This document shows, piece after piece, positions 43,359 through 53,507 of a stretch of DNA of 64,000 nucleotides. The translations under genes were made by a program, and so were the position numbers. Numbering within the stretch: the stretch's first letter is position 1; each line of letters begins with the position of its first letter. Below the pieces are notes generated by a model. That model was not told the DNA's origin, searched no databases, and saw only the letters and a program-made list of their open reading frames with translations. The stretch lies in NCBI RefSeq assembly GCF_963678635.1, contig NC_087069.1:31474776-31538775 (forward strand). Direction: 5' to 3'. The stretch comes from Symsagittifera roscoffensis (lineage: Eukaryota > Xenacoelomorpha > Acoela > Convolutidae).

Positions 43359-43648
43359 CAATAACAACTTCAGATTACAGCGATCGACTCATTTTCCTAC
43401 CTCCAGTGAATTTCAATATACTACCAAAGCTTGAACAAAAAGCTTACAACTGGTTAACAAATTATTTACACGGTCTCCATTGGGAAAACGGTGATTACCT
43501 TTATATAAACTTGAATCAAATACTTCAGAGTTTCGTGTTGAGAAATCCCGGTGCCGTTTTTTACGCTAAAGGAAAAGAAAAGACAGAATTTTTAAAGCAC
43601 ATCAAAGCATTTCAACTATTCAAACAAATTTTACAGCTCCAAAATTGA
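43280..43648 (+). pseudogene. Exonuclease-like Polinton gene cut by duplication joint
   Basis: The first 105 residues are identical to the gene at 50350. After KTEF it runs across the joint at about 43594 into retrotransposon sequence, giving an 18-residue chimeric tail. It is a truncated duplicate. Confidence 0.85.
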
Positions 43649-46600
43649 AAAATCCAACGTTACAACAAACAATCATACAATCCACAGTAAAACCCTCTGT
43701 TGCACAACAATATTCACAAATGGATTACCAATTGTTTCAGCCAGTAACAAAAAACAAAACAATCATACAAACAACACAGAAATAATTCTGCAGAACACGA
43801 TTACAACTATGTATATGGGACAAAAAAAAATTAAAAAATTAAAACAAACACTCAAGTTTTTGCACAAAGTCAAAATGTACCTTAACCAATTTTCAACTCA
43901 GTAAATTTTCATGATCAACCACGATCATCACAATAAAAAAATGGAAATTACCCATTTTTTCGAAAACGTATAAATAATACAAATAAAAAACCTACTAAAA
44001 ATCAATCTCATCATTACGCACAGAATTATTTTCCATCAGATGATGATGTATACTATAATCGAAATCATGAACAATTTTCCTCAAACTAAAGACCTCGTTC
44101 TTACAGTTTTGACCAACCAGATATTCTTAAACCATAAACATGAAATGAACAAAAAGGACAACCTGCACATAATCCAACATCTTACAACAGCAATTTTCAG
44201 CAACAAAATCCAGTTAACACACATTCACACCAACCAACTCAGATGCACAAAAAAATTTCGCTGCCATATTATTTACAACAACACCAAATAACAAAAAGCC
44301 AACTAACAAATTTTTCTCAAATGCCACATGCCGCAGAATCACTACAAATGAGTATGAATCCATACCTAATGGAAGGATCATCAATAACATCAAATAAACC
44401 ACTAATGGTATTAACAGGCACAGATCCTGAATACTCCGTCGAAGATTATCTAAATGCAGTCACATCAAATTTAATTTTAAAAATTGGACCTGAACCAAAA
44501 AAACACGCCACTACATCAAAATTGGATACATAGATGCACAGCTCTAATCCAAACTACCCATGACGGCGCAGCCCAAAAATGGTTTTCAGTTTTACCTATA
44601 GAAATAAAATCATATTGGAAAAGGTTCACACAAGGATTCTCCAAAAAGTTTGAGTCAGAAAGAAACAGAATATCAGAGAGTTTTGTGCAACGAAATTCGT
44701 AGACTACCAAATGAAACAATAAAACAATTTGCAATAAGAATAGAAACACTACTCCACTCCGATAAGCATACTAACTTAATAACTCATGATTATAAAATAC
44801 AAAAATGACAGAAATCCTAATGATGACTCTAACACCTCAATTGCGAAAAATAGCAATAAAAAAGAGAGCATCACATCCTTCCTCAATTCTAGAACCAGAT
44901 TTAGATTTTAGGAAACTAGTAGATGAATAGAACAAGCATAAATCACTTTGAAACTAGAAGAAACAGAAAACCTAAAATTACAACAAGTAAACATCCTAAC
45001 CACTACTTCACAGATAAATCATAGCAACGACTCTGATATAGATTTATCCAAAAAAATCACTAAAATTTTGAACATTTACGAGAAAAACCAAAATTTTAAA
45101 GGCAAACCATCATTCAAATAATGGTGTAATTATTGTCGACAATACGGACGCAGTATCTCTGAATGCAGACAAAAACAACAACTTAATCAAAATAAACCAC
45201 GAAAATATAGAGAACCCAACAAATCATTTCATCAATACATGACGAAAGATCAAAAATTATCCAACAAAAACATTCATAGTATTAATAGTTCAGGAAAACC
45301 ACTTCCAAATAATTCCAATTACTCTAGAAAACAATCACCCTTTAATACAAATTATAGAGGACGATCACCATAGCAAAGAAATTCACTAAATTTCTCACAA
45401 AACAGATATAGTCAATCACATAGCCGAAATAGTCAATATCAAAAGAACTATTCAAGATCAAATTCAAACCAACCCGAATTTTCATATAATGCCAGATCCC
45501 ATTCAAATTCCAGAATTAGAATATATTTAAATAATTGATCTAGTAACTTTTTATGCAATCGATATAGAAATTATTCCAACGATAGGAATAGAAACTATTC
45601 AAACAATCGAAACCTAGTTATCAAAATAATCGATCACGCGATTATTCCAACAACCGATCAAAATACTATAATTGTCAAAAAAGATCACGCGATATTTCAC
45701 AGAACAGAAGCTCAAGTTATAACAAGAGACAAAGAAACTACACTCAATCTCCACATATGAATAACACACGTTATCAAATTCCACAACAAAATTATAGGAG
45801 TAGTAAACCTAAACATCAAAGACAAATAATACAAGTACAATCATCTGAACAAAATTAACCAGACCCCCCCCCCCGGTATTGACAAAAACGAAAGCACCGA
45901 ATTGCAATAAAACAACATTAATTGCGAATTCACATATAGCGAAAGTGATACAGAAAACACAATTTCAATTAACATGATAAAAGTTGAAAATGACTATGAG
46001 CCTATTATATATGAACAACCAATCTATTCTCACATATATCGACACCCTGATCAATTTCTTTTGAATTGTTATACAAGACCTATATCCAATAATACAACAA
46101 AGGAAAAAATACAAAACGTAGTAGAAGAAGTAGCAGAAAGAGAACACACAGAAAGCTCAAACACAAATAATATTTATCAAAACATACCCAAAGAAAAACA
46201 ATTACAAAAAGAAAAATTATGGACAATCCCACTTCTTTTAGAAAGTCCAAAATCCAAAAAATTGCAAATACCAGACCTTGAAAAAGAATTATTAATAGAT
46301 TCTGGAGCAGAATCAAATATTAAAAACTTTCCCACTTGAAATGAAATCAAAATTCTACACCCAAAACTAATACCCTTTAAAACAACAAGTAGACTAGCAA
46401 CCGCACAAGGATCATCCTTAGCAAACTAAAGGATTTCATATAAACTAACCTCACTTCTAGGACTCTTAGGTTATTGTGAAACTAACGCAACAATTTCTCC
46501 CACAAAAGAAATAGCGTATAGAGTAAATAATTTTTTTACAACTACTAGATATATGTCAATCAACAAATCCTGATGAAGAAATTTTAAGAAGAAATTAACC

Positions 46601-47868
46601 AAAATTGAAGAAATTAACCAATAATATTTTAAGCATTGAAATACGAAACTCAGATTATTTCACAAAGACACCCTATTTCAAACCAACATTTCAATTTTCA
46701 AATTACCCGGAAGAACAACAAAAATTTCTAACAATGTTTAATTTTCAACACTCTCAGATAACACAAAAAGAATTCGAACAATTAGATGACCTATTTAAAA
46801 ATGCCCAAAAGTTTACGCAACATCAAAATTTGATGTTGGCAAAATATTTTCACCATTACATTCACCCCTAAAACCTGACGCAGTTTTCCAAAAAAAAACG
46901 AGCAAGTAAAGACCCAATTCACTTGCAAGATAAAGTTAATTGATTACTTGAAATACTGGAACAATGTGAAATCATCTCTCCTAAAAATAAAGAAGAACAG
47001 CCAAAAGGTAACACCTTTATTAATCCTGTTTTTTTTCTCGCCAAAGGAGAATCACTAAAAATAGTTCTAGACGCAATATATCTCAATTCACTCATCGATG
47101 AATCTAAATGTAATTAGCCCATAGAACCAATTCAAGTAATTTAAACAATATTAAACGGTAAATACTTCACAACCGCAGACATGAATAGTGCATATAATCA
47201 AAGGCCATTAGAAGAACAATCGCGACGGTTAACCTAGTTTGTTATTCGAAATCAACAATACGAGTTTAATAGATTATTCCGTGGCATATCCATAGGACCA
47301 GCAGCTTTCTCAGCATTCATGAGTAAAATTTTTAGACCACTTATACTCAAGAAAAACGCAATTACATACTTAGACGATGTCTTTATGCAATCACAAACCG
47401 AAGATGAATTGTTCACAGTTCTAGAACAGTACCATCAAATATTAAGAACGAAAACATGAAAGCAGCTCCAGACAAATCACATTTTTTCTCAACACGCGTA
47501 AAATTTCTTGGACACATTATCAAGAAAAAACTATAACCCCAATGAAATCACGCATAGATGCAATCCAAAAACTCCAACCGCCTTCAAAGAAGAAAAAAAC
47601 ACAAGAAAATTTTGGAATGTTAAATTTCTTAGGTAAATACGTGTACAAAATGCAACTATACTTAAGACCATTTTACAACATCCTTAGACAGCAAAATGAT
47701 TTCGAATGGACAACAGAACATCAAAAACGATTCAAAGAGATAAAAACTCTTATCACCGAGCAATTATCAAACACTATTCCAGATCCCGATCAACCATTTT
47801 ATGCCACGTAGGACTCCTCCAACTTTGGCATCCTTCACTGGAAAAGGAGATTTTAAAGAGGGCATACA
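43595..47868 (+). pseudogene. Decayed AT-rich Ty3/Gypsy element, copy 2
   Basis: Duplicate of 36547-40795: Gag remnants (44243-44702), zinc knuckle near 45128, protease LLIDSGAES at about 46290, and RT YLDDV at about 47366. It carries its own extra indels (for example at 44667 and 46580-46600), so the copies have drifted since duplication. Confidence 0.85.
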
Positions 47869-47956
47869 AGTTTTCATTTTCCGCTTCGTGAATATTTTCT
47901 GCGCATTGGTCATATTTCGTTATTTTTTGTTAATGTTTGGCTGTGATTCCCCCGAT

Positions 47957-49085
47957 TGTGACATCCGACCAGAATGGTCAAATTGCACGACGACATCAAA
48001 AATTTTTTGATGGCAGTCGAGTGGGAAAATTGGCAGTTCCGATGAGTTAACAGAGTGAGTCCAGCAAATTAACGAAATGGAAGAGGTCAATTTGGAGTGA
48101 CAAAAGTTTTTTAAAATTTCGATTTGGGTGTGCGTGACTTGTAACAGTTCTAATTTTCGCGACCACTGAAACCGCGAAAATCTGAACAACGATTTTTGCT
48201 GATATAACACAGACGTGCGGTTAACGAAAGAGACGACAGAAACTGTGGTCGCAAATTTTAGCAGAAGAGCTTTCCCAATTGTAACGATTGTACAGCTACA
48301 GTCGTTACGGAGTAGTTCCCGAGAATTCGAAGTCGTATTGGGAAGACTTTGCTACCATTACCAGACCGTGACACGACAGCCCTTCGAGCGGATTCAAGAA
48401 TCTAGAAGGGTCTTGGGAAGAGACTGAAACTGAGTATTCAAGAATTTTTAGCTTCCTGATATGTCCTGATTTGATTTTGATTAACATCTAATTCATTTTT
48501 CAGAATATGAGAAGCTAGGAATTGAGGGAAAGGGCGATCCATCTCCGCTGGATGTAATGATTTTTATCTGCTGAACAAAAACAATCGTAATATGATAGTT
48601 AGGTAGTAGCCCTGTTTTTGGGAGTGACCTCGTGGTCTGTAGATACTGAGACTTAGGCAATAGCTCACTATCTTTGCATGTAACTAAGTTAATTTGCGCG
48701 ATCTGGCAGTTATCCTTAAATATTAATAACTTTGTTGACCCGATGTTAATAGACCACTCAAGGATTAATTGAATTGGCTTTGTTAGAGACGGCTTAAAGC
48801 AAGTGAAGCTGTGTTTAGTCTCTAGCCAGTCGTTTCATAACCTAGCTTTATTTTCCATCGGTCTGAGTAGTATTGTATCGTGTCCCGGATCCTAAGGGGG
48901 GGGTCCTTCCTAAGGGGGGGGGGGGGTCCTCACGTAAAGCAAAATCCTAGGAAAGGGGTCCTTAATTTTTTGGAGGACCCCTATCCTAGGATTTTGTAAA
49001 CGAAAGAAATTTTCCACCCAAAAAGCAGAAGACCCCCTACTTAGGATCTTGCTAAGTTCAGCTTAACAACAAGGGACACGATACA
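47957..49085 (+). repeat. Gypsy-type LTR copy F, with MITE insertion
   Basis: Duplicate of LTR E, with the MITE at the same site. The shared insertion shows the MITE entered before the 7-kb duplication. Confidence 0.7.
48878..49081. mobile_element. MITE-like foldback element (copy 2)
   Basis: 204 bp, same ends and TA flanks as at 41805; differs mainly in G-run lengths (9 and 14). Confidence 0.75.
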
Positions 49086-49231
49086 AAATTCTTTCTAATT
49101 CCAATTTTTGGGGTCCTAATTATTGGTCCTGGTTAATTATATGAATCATATTAATTGTTATATTTGTTTCGGGCAAATGAACTTTCGACCTAGTTGAAAT
49201 TTGTTAGTGAACGGGGAATTGCTTTTTATGG

Positions 49232-49240
49232 TATATAATA
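49232..49240 (+). promoter_or_regulatory. TATA box before Polinton front genes
   Basis: TATATAATA upstream of the first ORF of the intact Polinton; no clear initiator was picked out. Confidence 0.45.
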
Positions 49241-49387
49241 AAAATGCGCCGGCCAATTTGGCAGCGTAGCTTAACTGTTGGCAGCAGTAAACTAATTCCT
49301 TAACTTGACCTAAATTTTTTGGTGAAAAGGCAGTAAATTGAAGTTACTCTCAAAAGGCGGCGGCCGTTTCTGGGCAAAATATACCAA

Positions 49388-49918
49388 ATGATAAATTTGA
49401 CAAATTTTGAAATAAGAAAAATGAAATTAGAGGGAACTTGGTGTACTGAAGATATTGATAATGAACATTTACAATTAAGAGTGTTTTCAACCGCAGAAAA
49501 AAACTCATTTTTCAAATTTAGTAATGAAAGCTACGTCGTCTTCCTCGAAAGGGCAAAGGAAATTTCAAAGAAAGAATACGAGTTAATTTTCAAAGAACAA
49601 TTTTATTTGAGTGAGCTTCAACAAATCTCTTGGTGCATTTCTACAAAACAAAAGTATGGTACTGTGAGCGATTTGAATCTTGCTGATTATGAAAACGTAT
49701 TCGACTATTCGTTTGATTTTACCTCAAAAAGGGTTGATAAAGACTTGGAGAGAAAAATTCGTCTATGTTTCAACAAGCTATCAAAATACAAAAAACTTCC
49801 GGTGGTTTATTTAATTATTTACCACCGTTATTTAATGAGACTAAATGGTATTTGCAAGGTCACTTTTATTTCCACTGGCTTGAAATTCAGCAGGTTGGAG
49901 AGGTGTTGGAAAAAATAA
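49388..49918 (+). CDS. Polinton-associated ORF 1, C-terminus frameshifted
   Basis: 176 residues. It matches the duplicate at 42317 until about residue 150; then loss of one base (ttatttaatg here, ttatcttaatg there, about 49829) changes the last 25 residues. The original C-terminus is still open in another frame (to 49956). Function unknown. It is the first gene of the Polinton array and lies three bases before ORF 2. Confidence 0.6.
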   Translation: MINLTNFEIRKMKLEGTWCTEDIDNEHLQLRVFSTAEKNSFFKFSNESYVVFLERAKEISKKEYELIFKEQFYLSELQQISWCISTKQKYGTVSDLNLADYENVFDYSFDFTSKRVDKDLERKIRLCFNKLSKYKKLPVVYLIIYHRYLMRLNGICKVTFISTGLKFSRLERCWKK

Positions 49919-49921
49919 ATA

Positions 49922-50356
49922 ATGAAATTGCAAAAAAGCAGAGTAACTCCTATTGATTTGAAAATAATTCACGAAATTTATACGTCTTTGAAACAAACTT
50001 ATCCTGATAATTCTAACCGACGCAACTATTTTCTAGCTGCATGTTCTCTGTTTTTTGTTAGTTCTGATAACCTTAACTACGACATTTTAATTAAGTTGAG
50101 ACCTTATGGTGGCTTGATTGGTATTGATAACTCTTCCTTGGACAAATACTTGAAAAATTCCAAAATTTTACGATTGCACGCTATTTTGCACGATGCGGCC
50201 GGATTTATACACGAATTTTATCAACAGGGTCCCACGTACTGTTACATGTTGCCCTGGAACTGTAACAACAGCTTATTGGGACATTTGAGTGGAATAGCGT
50301 TCTGCCTTTTCATTAAGTTGAAAAAACCAGAAGTTTATCATTTACTAGAATGCTAG
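49922..50356 (+). CDS. Polinton-associated ORF 2, unknown
   Basis: 144 residues. It contains LHDAAGFIHEFYQQGPTYCY and NNSLLGHLSGIAFCLF. Its stop TAG overlaps the ATG of the next gene (ATGCTAG), the tight packing typical of viral-like gene clusters. No catalytic motif was recognised. Confidence 0.65.
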   Translation: MKLQKSRVTPIDLKIIHEIYTSLKQTYPDNSNRRNYFLAACSLFFVSSDNLNYDILIKLRPYGGLIGIDNSSLDKYLKNSKILRLHAILHDAAGFIHEFYQQGPTYCYMLPWNCNNSLLGHLSGIAFCLFIKLKKPEVYHLLEC

Positions 50357-50823
50357 GCGAGAGATCAGTTGTGCTTGACGTGGAAGGCTTTCGTTACAAG
50401 AAAAACGCCTTTGTGGTTAAAGAATTAGCAATAACAACTTCAGATTACAGCGATCGACTCATTTTCCTACCTCCAGTGAATTTCAATATACTACCAAAGC
50501 TTGAACAAAAAGCTTACAACTGGTTAACAAATTATTTACACGGTCTCCATTGGGAAAACGGTGATTACCTTTATATAAACTTGAATCAAATACTTCAGAG
50601 TTTCGTGTTGAGAAATCCCGGTGCCGTTTTTTACGCTAAAGGAAAAGAAAAGACAGAATTTTTGGCCAAGTACTTGGACCGAAAGATTGAAAACCTAGAT
50701 GATTTGGGCTGTCCTCGGGTTGAAAACTTATATTTTAAAAATTATCCAAGTTGCAATAAACATATTCCACATTACAACTCCAGGAATCATTGTGCCCTGA
50801 AGAAAACCAAGGTTTTTTTATGA
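50350..50823 (+). CDS. Polinton-associated exonuclease-like protein (DVEG family)
   Basis: 157 residues. Near the N-terminus VVLDVEGFRYKKNAFVVKEL has the D-x-E spacing of exonuclease motif I in DEDD (RNase H fold) nucleases. FYAKGKEKTEFLAKYL, LDDLGCPRVENL and a final Cys/His cluster ending HCALKKT follow. The assignment as a nuclease is inference from these motifs; the protein type recurs in invertebrate Polintons. The frame ends VFL at a run of seven T (50812-50819); one T fewer would continue VFYDWLKN and overlap the next ORF, so the true C-terminus may be longer. Confidence 0.55.
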   Translation: MLGERSVVLDVEGFRYKKNAFVVKELAITTSDYSDRLIFLPPVNFNILPKLEQKAYNWLTNYLHGLHWENGDYLYINLNQILQSFVLRNPGAVFYAKGKEKTEFLAKYLDRKIENLDDLGCPRVENLYFKNYPSCNKHIPHYNSRNHCALKKTKVFL

Positions 50824-50834
50824 TTGGTTGAAAA

Positions 50835-51176
50835 ATGAACAACAGCGAGAGATCAGCGAAAGTGGAGACATACCTATCACCAAATTCAATGCTTTGTGCG
50901 TGGATGACTCCAGAGGGTGATATTAAAATTTCATTAACGAGAATAGAGCGTATTGATTGCAGTGGCCAAATTGTTCAGAGGAAGGAGCAAATAATAATTT
51001 CCGAAGAAGAGTTGTCTATGTTGAAGAGGTTTTTTCCAGTTATTGATCAATTTGTATACTTCCAGAGATTCAAGTTTATCAGAAATGTTAGCCAGCAAGC
51101 GAGGAGTATATCTTCCCGAACTAGTCTTAGTACCCAAACGTCAGCCAGGAGTTCAGATGGATCTAAACAGCAGTGA
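50835..51176 (+). CDS. Small Polinton protein, possibly PC4-like
   Basis: 113 residues. The middle, DIKISLTRIERIDCSGQIVQ then EQIIISEEELSMLKRFFPVI, has strands followed by a helix with the layout of the PC4/Sub1 ssDNA-binding core (the GIsLs.eqw.sL block). Ser-rich C-terminus. The match is weaker than for the protein at 58406-58765. If correct, it would bind single-stranded DNA in replication or transcription. Confidence 0.4.
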   Translation: MNNSERSAKVETYLSPNSMLCAWMTPEGDIKISLTRIERIDCSGQIVQRKEQIIISEEELSMLKRFFPVIDQFVYFQRFKFIRNVSQQARSISSRTSLSTQTSARSSDGSKQQ

Positions 51177-51339
51177 ATTGCCAGATGAGATTAAGATGAT
51201 TGTGAAAGAGGATACTGTGAAGAAAATAATGTACTACAAAAAAACTGCAAATATCCCAGCAAACTTTGTTTTAAAAATGCATGACATAAATGATAGAGAT
51301 TTCACACGTTATGAAATTTTTTACTGTTCTCAAAACTAA
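51088..51339 (+). CDS. Small unknown Polinton ORF
   Basis: 84 residues from the ATG at 51088 (MLASKRGVYLPELVL), overlapping the previous ORF in another frame. Mixed charged and hydrophobic, no membrane segment. It fills the space before the membrane protein gene, which supports it weakly. Confidence 0.4.
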   Translation, partial: LASKRGVYLPELVLVPKRQPGVQMDLNSSELPDEIKMIVKEDTVKKIMYYKKTANIPANFVLKMHDINDRDFTRYEIFYCSQN

Positions 51340-51411
51340 TTCAATTTTTTACAAGCTTCATTCAAAGAGAGAAAAGGTCTAACGCAGTCTGTAGAATAAA
51401 TAGTTTCTCAA

Positions 51412-51696
51412 ATGTCAGAAGCAACAACAGCAGTAGATGAACCTGACGCAACAATAGTAACAGAGTTTGTTTATAACGAGACAAACAGTGAAAAAAAATC
51501 ATGGAAGTTTTGTAACAATGTAACTTTGCCAAGGTCTGAAGTAGTTTTTGTTGCGCAAATGGTAGTAATTCTAATTTTACTAACTTTCTGCATTCTCAAA
51601 CTTTCTTTCACTAAATTAAGTTGCGAAGAAACGTCAGTTTGGTTCTCGATTTTATCAGGCTTGGTTGGTTACGTACTACCAAACCCAAGAATATGA
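51412..51696 (+). CDS. Polinton two-transmembrane protein
   Basis: 94 residues. Acidic N-terminus, then two hydrophobic segments (VVFVAQMVVILILLTFCIL at about 45-63 and VWFSILSGLVGYVLP at about 77-91). The SEVVF...ILSGLVGYVLPNP layout is typical of a conserved small membrane protein in Polintons. Its stop overlaps the ATPase start as ATGA (51693-51696). Role unknown, possibly virion membrane or assembly. Confidence 0.65.
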   Translation: MSEATTAVDEPDATIVTEFVYNETNSEKKSWKFCNNVTLPRSEVVFVAQMVVILILLTFCILKLSFTKLSCEETSVWFSILSGLVGYVLPNPRI

Positions 51697-52394
51697 ATAA
51701 AGTGATTGATACCCCGACAAGAATTTTTATGGCGATAGTGGGACCTTCAGGATCCGGGAAAACTGAGTTAATTTTGAAACTTCTGATGGGAAATACTTTT
51801 TACCCTAAATTTGGAACCGTTCTATATCTTTACAAAGAGATGCAACCTGCATTCTCAGAAAAAGTGTCTTCTCGCGAAGTGAATGTGGAGTTCATGAAAT
51901 TCGACGGATTCGAATCTGTGAGAAAATTAGAAAATGACCTTCTAGTTTTCGATGATTCATGTGAAGACATCTATAATGACAAGGAATTTGTTAGGTTAGC
52001 GACAGCGGGTAGACATAGAGAGATAGATGTAATATATGTTAAGCATAACTTGTTTCAACAAAGTCGATGGTCGCGTACGATTGATTTGAACACTTCACAC
52101 ATCATTCTGTTCAAATCGCCTCGCGACGTTCAGCAACTAGATCTTTTAGGAAGACAATTGAATGTATCAAAATTTTTGAGAAACTGTTACGAATTAGCTA
52201 CCAGAGACTCTTTTGGACATCTTCTAATCGACTTGGACCCCCGTACATCAGATTGTTTGAGATATTGTTCAAATATCACACCACCTGGGCCAACAGTTTT
52301 CTTTTTACCCTTATCTGAAGCAGAAACTACTCCAATCACAAATGAAAAAGAAAAACTTATCTATTCTGCGGCATATGGTACAACTGAAACCTGA
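51693..52394 (+). CDS. Genome-packaging ATPase, FtsK/HerA type
   Basis: 233 residues from the ATG in the ATGA overlap. Walker A is AIVGPSGSGKTELILKLL at about residues 12-29; Walker B is DLLVFDDSCED. Downstream TAGRHREIDVIYVKHNLFQQ fits the sensor region of A32-like packaging ATPases. It would power DNA translocation into the capsid. The start at 51693 is preferred because the upstream frame belongs to the membrane protein. Confidence 0.88.
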   Translation: MNKVIDTPTRIFMAIVGPSGSGKTELILKLLMGNTFYPKFGTVLYLYKEMQPAFSEKVSSREVNVEFMKFDGFESVRKLENDLLVFDDSCEDIYNDKEFVRLATAGRHREIDVIYVKHNLFQQSRWSRTIDLNTSHIILFKSPRDVQQLDLLGRQLNVSKFLRNCYELATRDSFGHLLIDLDPRTSDCLRYCSNITPPGPTVFFLPLSEAETTPITNEKEKLIYSAAYGTTET

Positions 52395-52647
52395 CCAGCT
52401 AAGAAGATTAATTAGAAAAACTTCAAATCGTGAGATCATAACACTTATTTGTGAATGTTTGCTCAATGTAGTCAATGGAAACGTACCCGTTAAAATCGCA
52501 AACATTGAACGATTCGAGACAGCATACAAATACTTATTAACTCCAAAAACCAGTGTTGTCAAAAAACGTGCGATTATTTTGAGTAAAGAAGGCTTCCATT
52601 TAGTTCGACAAATACTTTATTTTTGTTACAAGTACCTCACAACTTAA
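52342..52647 (+). CDS. Conserved small Polinton protein
   Basis: 101 residues, overlapping the ATPase end by 53 bases. The core LKPDQLRRLIRK...LICECLLNVVNGNVPV is a widespread, uncharacterised signature next to Polinton genes in animals. A second Met at 12 may be the native start. The stop overlaps the next start as TAATG. Confidence 0.65.
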   Translation: MKKKNLSILRHMVQLKPDQLRRLIRKTSNREIITLICECLLNVVNGNVPVKIANIERFETAYKYLLTPKTSVVKKRAIILSKEGFHLVRQILYFCYKYLTT

Positions 52648-53507
52648 TGATGGCTGCTGAAGAATTCATTCTAATTCCGAAACACTTATATGTTAAAGAG
52701 CAGCCACATGCTGCTTGTGTTCTTCATGATAATAATATTAAACATAAAAATGCTCAACTGTCCTATCTTAACCGGCTTAGACCCCAATTACCTCCACAAA
52801 CTAGTAAGACTACTGCAACGAAGGAAACATTTACGGATAATGTTGAGCCCCAACAAGAACAGCTTAAACTGTTAACGGACGATGAAGAAGTACCGGTCGA
52901 ACGTGTTAAAGACGAAATACTAGAAGAGAAACACAATAGACAGACCGAAAGCATTTTAGGACAGTTACAAGTTTTAGAAGACAAAAAATTTGTTAGAGCA
53001 AAAACCGTACTTGAAATCATAGAAAATTCAGAAAGAGTAACCATAAACCGTGACAATGAGGTGATATATGTAGATAAAGTACCAACAGGACTTAAAGCTA
53101 CAATATTTTTATACGACATACAACAACCAACGAAAAAATTACACAATCCGGCGTTCATTAACATTTTAACTGCTCTCAACTTGAATGAAAACCTGGTAAT
53201 AAATCGAAATGCCAAACACGCGGTTCAGTCAGCGTCTTTTAACGCTCAAGAGAAACGAGAACCCGGACCCTCAAGAACCCGCTCAACATCGCCCACTTGG
53301 CAGGAAAAAAGTAGTGCAAACCTTAAGAGAAGTAAAAAACACAAACGAAAAAGTCTCAGCGGTAATAGAAAAACCCAAAACCAAAAACGTGAAAAAGAGT
53401 CAGAAGAAGGCTCTGACTCATACGGAACGCCCCATAACGATTCAGATTCTCCAACGTCAGAAAAGACGAAGGCGCAAACAAAACAATGGGAAAATTACCA
53501 AGATTGA
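52647..53507 (+). CDS. Polinton integrase-proximal protein, unknown
   Basis: 286 residues from the ATG in TAATG. Residues about 120-190 (VLEIIENSERVTINRDNEVI...GLKATIFLYDIQ...FINILTALNLNENLVINRNA) resemble a conserved Polinton protein usually found immediately before the integrase; the last 90 residues are very basic and Ser-rich. Its 3' 299 bases overlap the integrase frame. Function not established; possibly a DNA- or capsid-associated protein. Confidence 0.6.
   Translation: MMAAEEFILIPKHLYVKEQPHAACVLHDNNIKHKNAQLSYLNRLRPQLPPQTSKTTATKETFTDNVEPQQEQLKLLTDDEEVPVERVKDEILEEKHNRQTESILGQLQVLEDKKFVRAKTVLEIIENSERVTINRDNEVIYVDKVPTGLKATIFLYDIQQPTKKLHNPAFINILTALNLNENLVINRNAKHAVQSASFNAQEKREPGPSRTRSTSPTWQEKSSANLKRSKKHKRKSLSGNRKTQNQKREKESEEGSDSYGTPHNDSDSPTSEKTKAQTKQWENYQD

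Larger units (their letters stand above)
36547..43594. repeat. Tandem duplication, unit 1 (about 7.05 kb)
   Basis: Direct repeat with 43595-50663. It holds the 3' three quarters of the decayed Gypsy element, LTR E with its MITE, and the first Polinton genes. The joint lies at about 43594, where the exonuclease-like gene (agacagaatttt) runs into Gag sequence (aagcacatcaaagc, as at 36547). Offsets drift from 7048 to 7073 because of small indels; substitutions are sparse. Confidence 0.92.
43595..50663. repeat. Tandem duplication, unit 2 (about 7.07 kb)
   Basis: Second copy. Its right end continues into the intact Polinton, so this unit contains the native front of that element. Differences from unit 1 include single-base indels in the first Polinton ORF and a stop-codon difference between the second and third ORFs. 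Confidence 0.92.
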
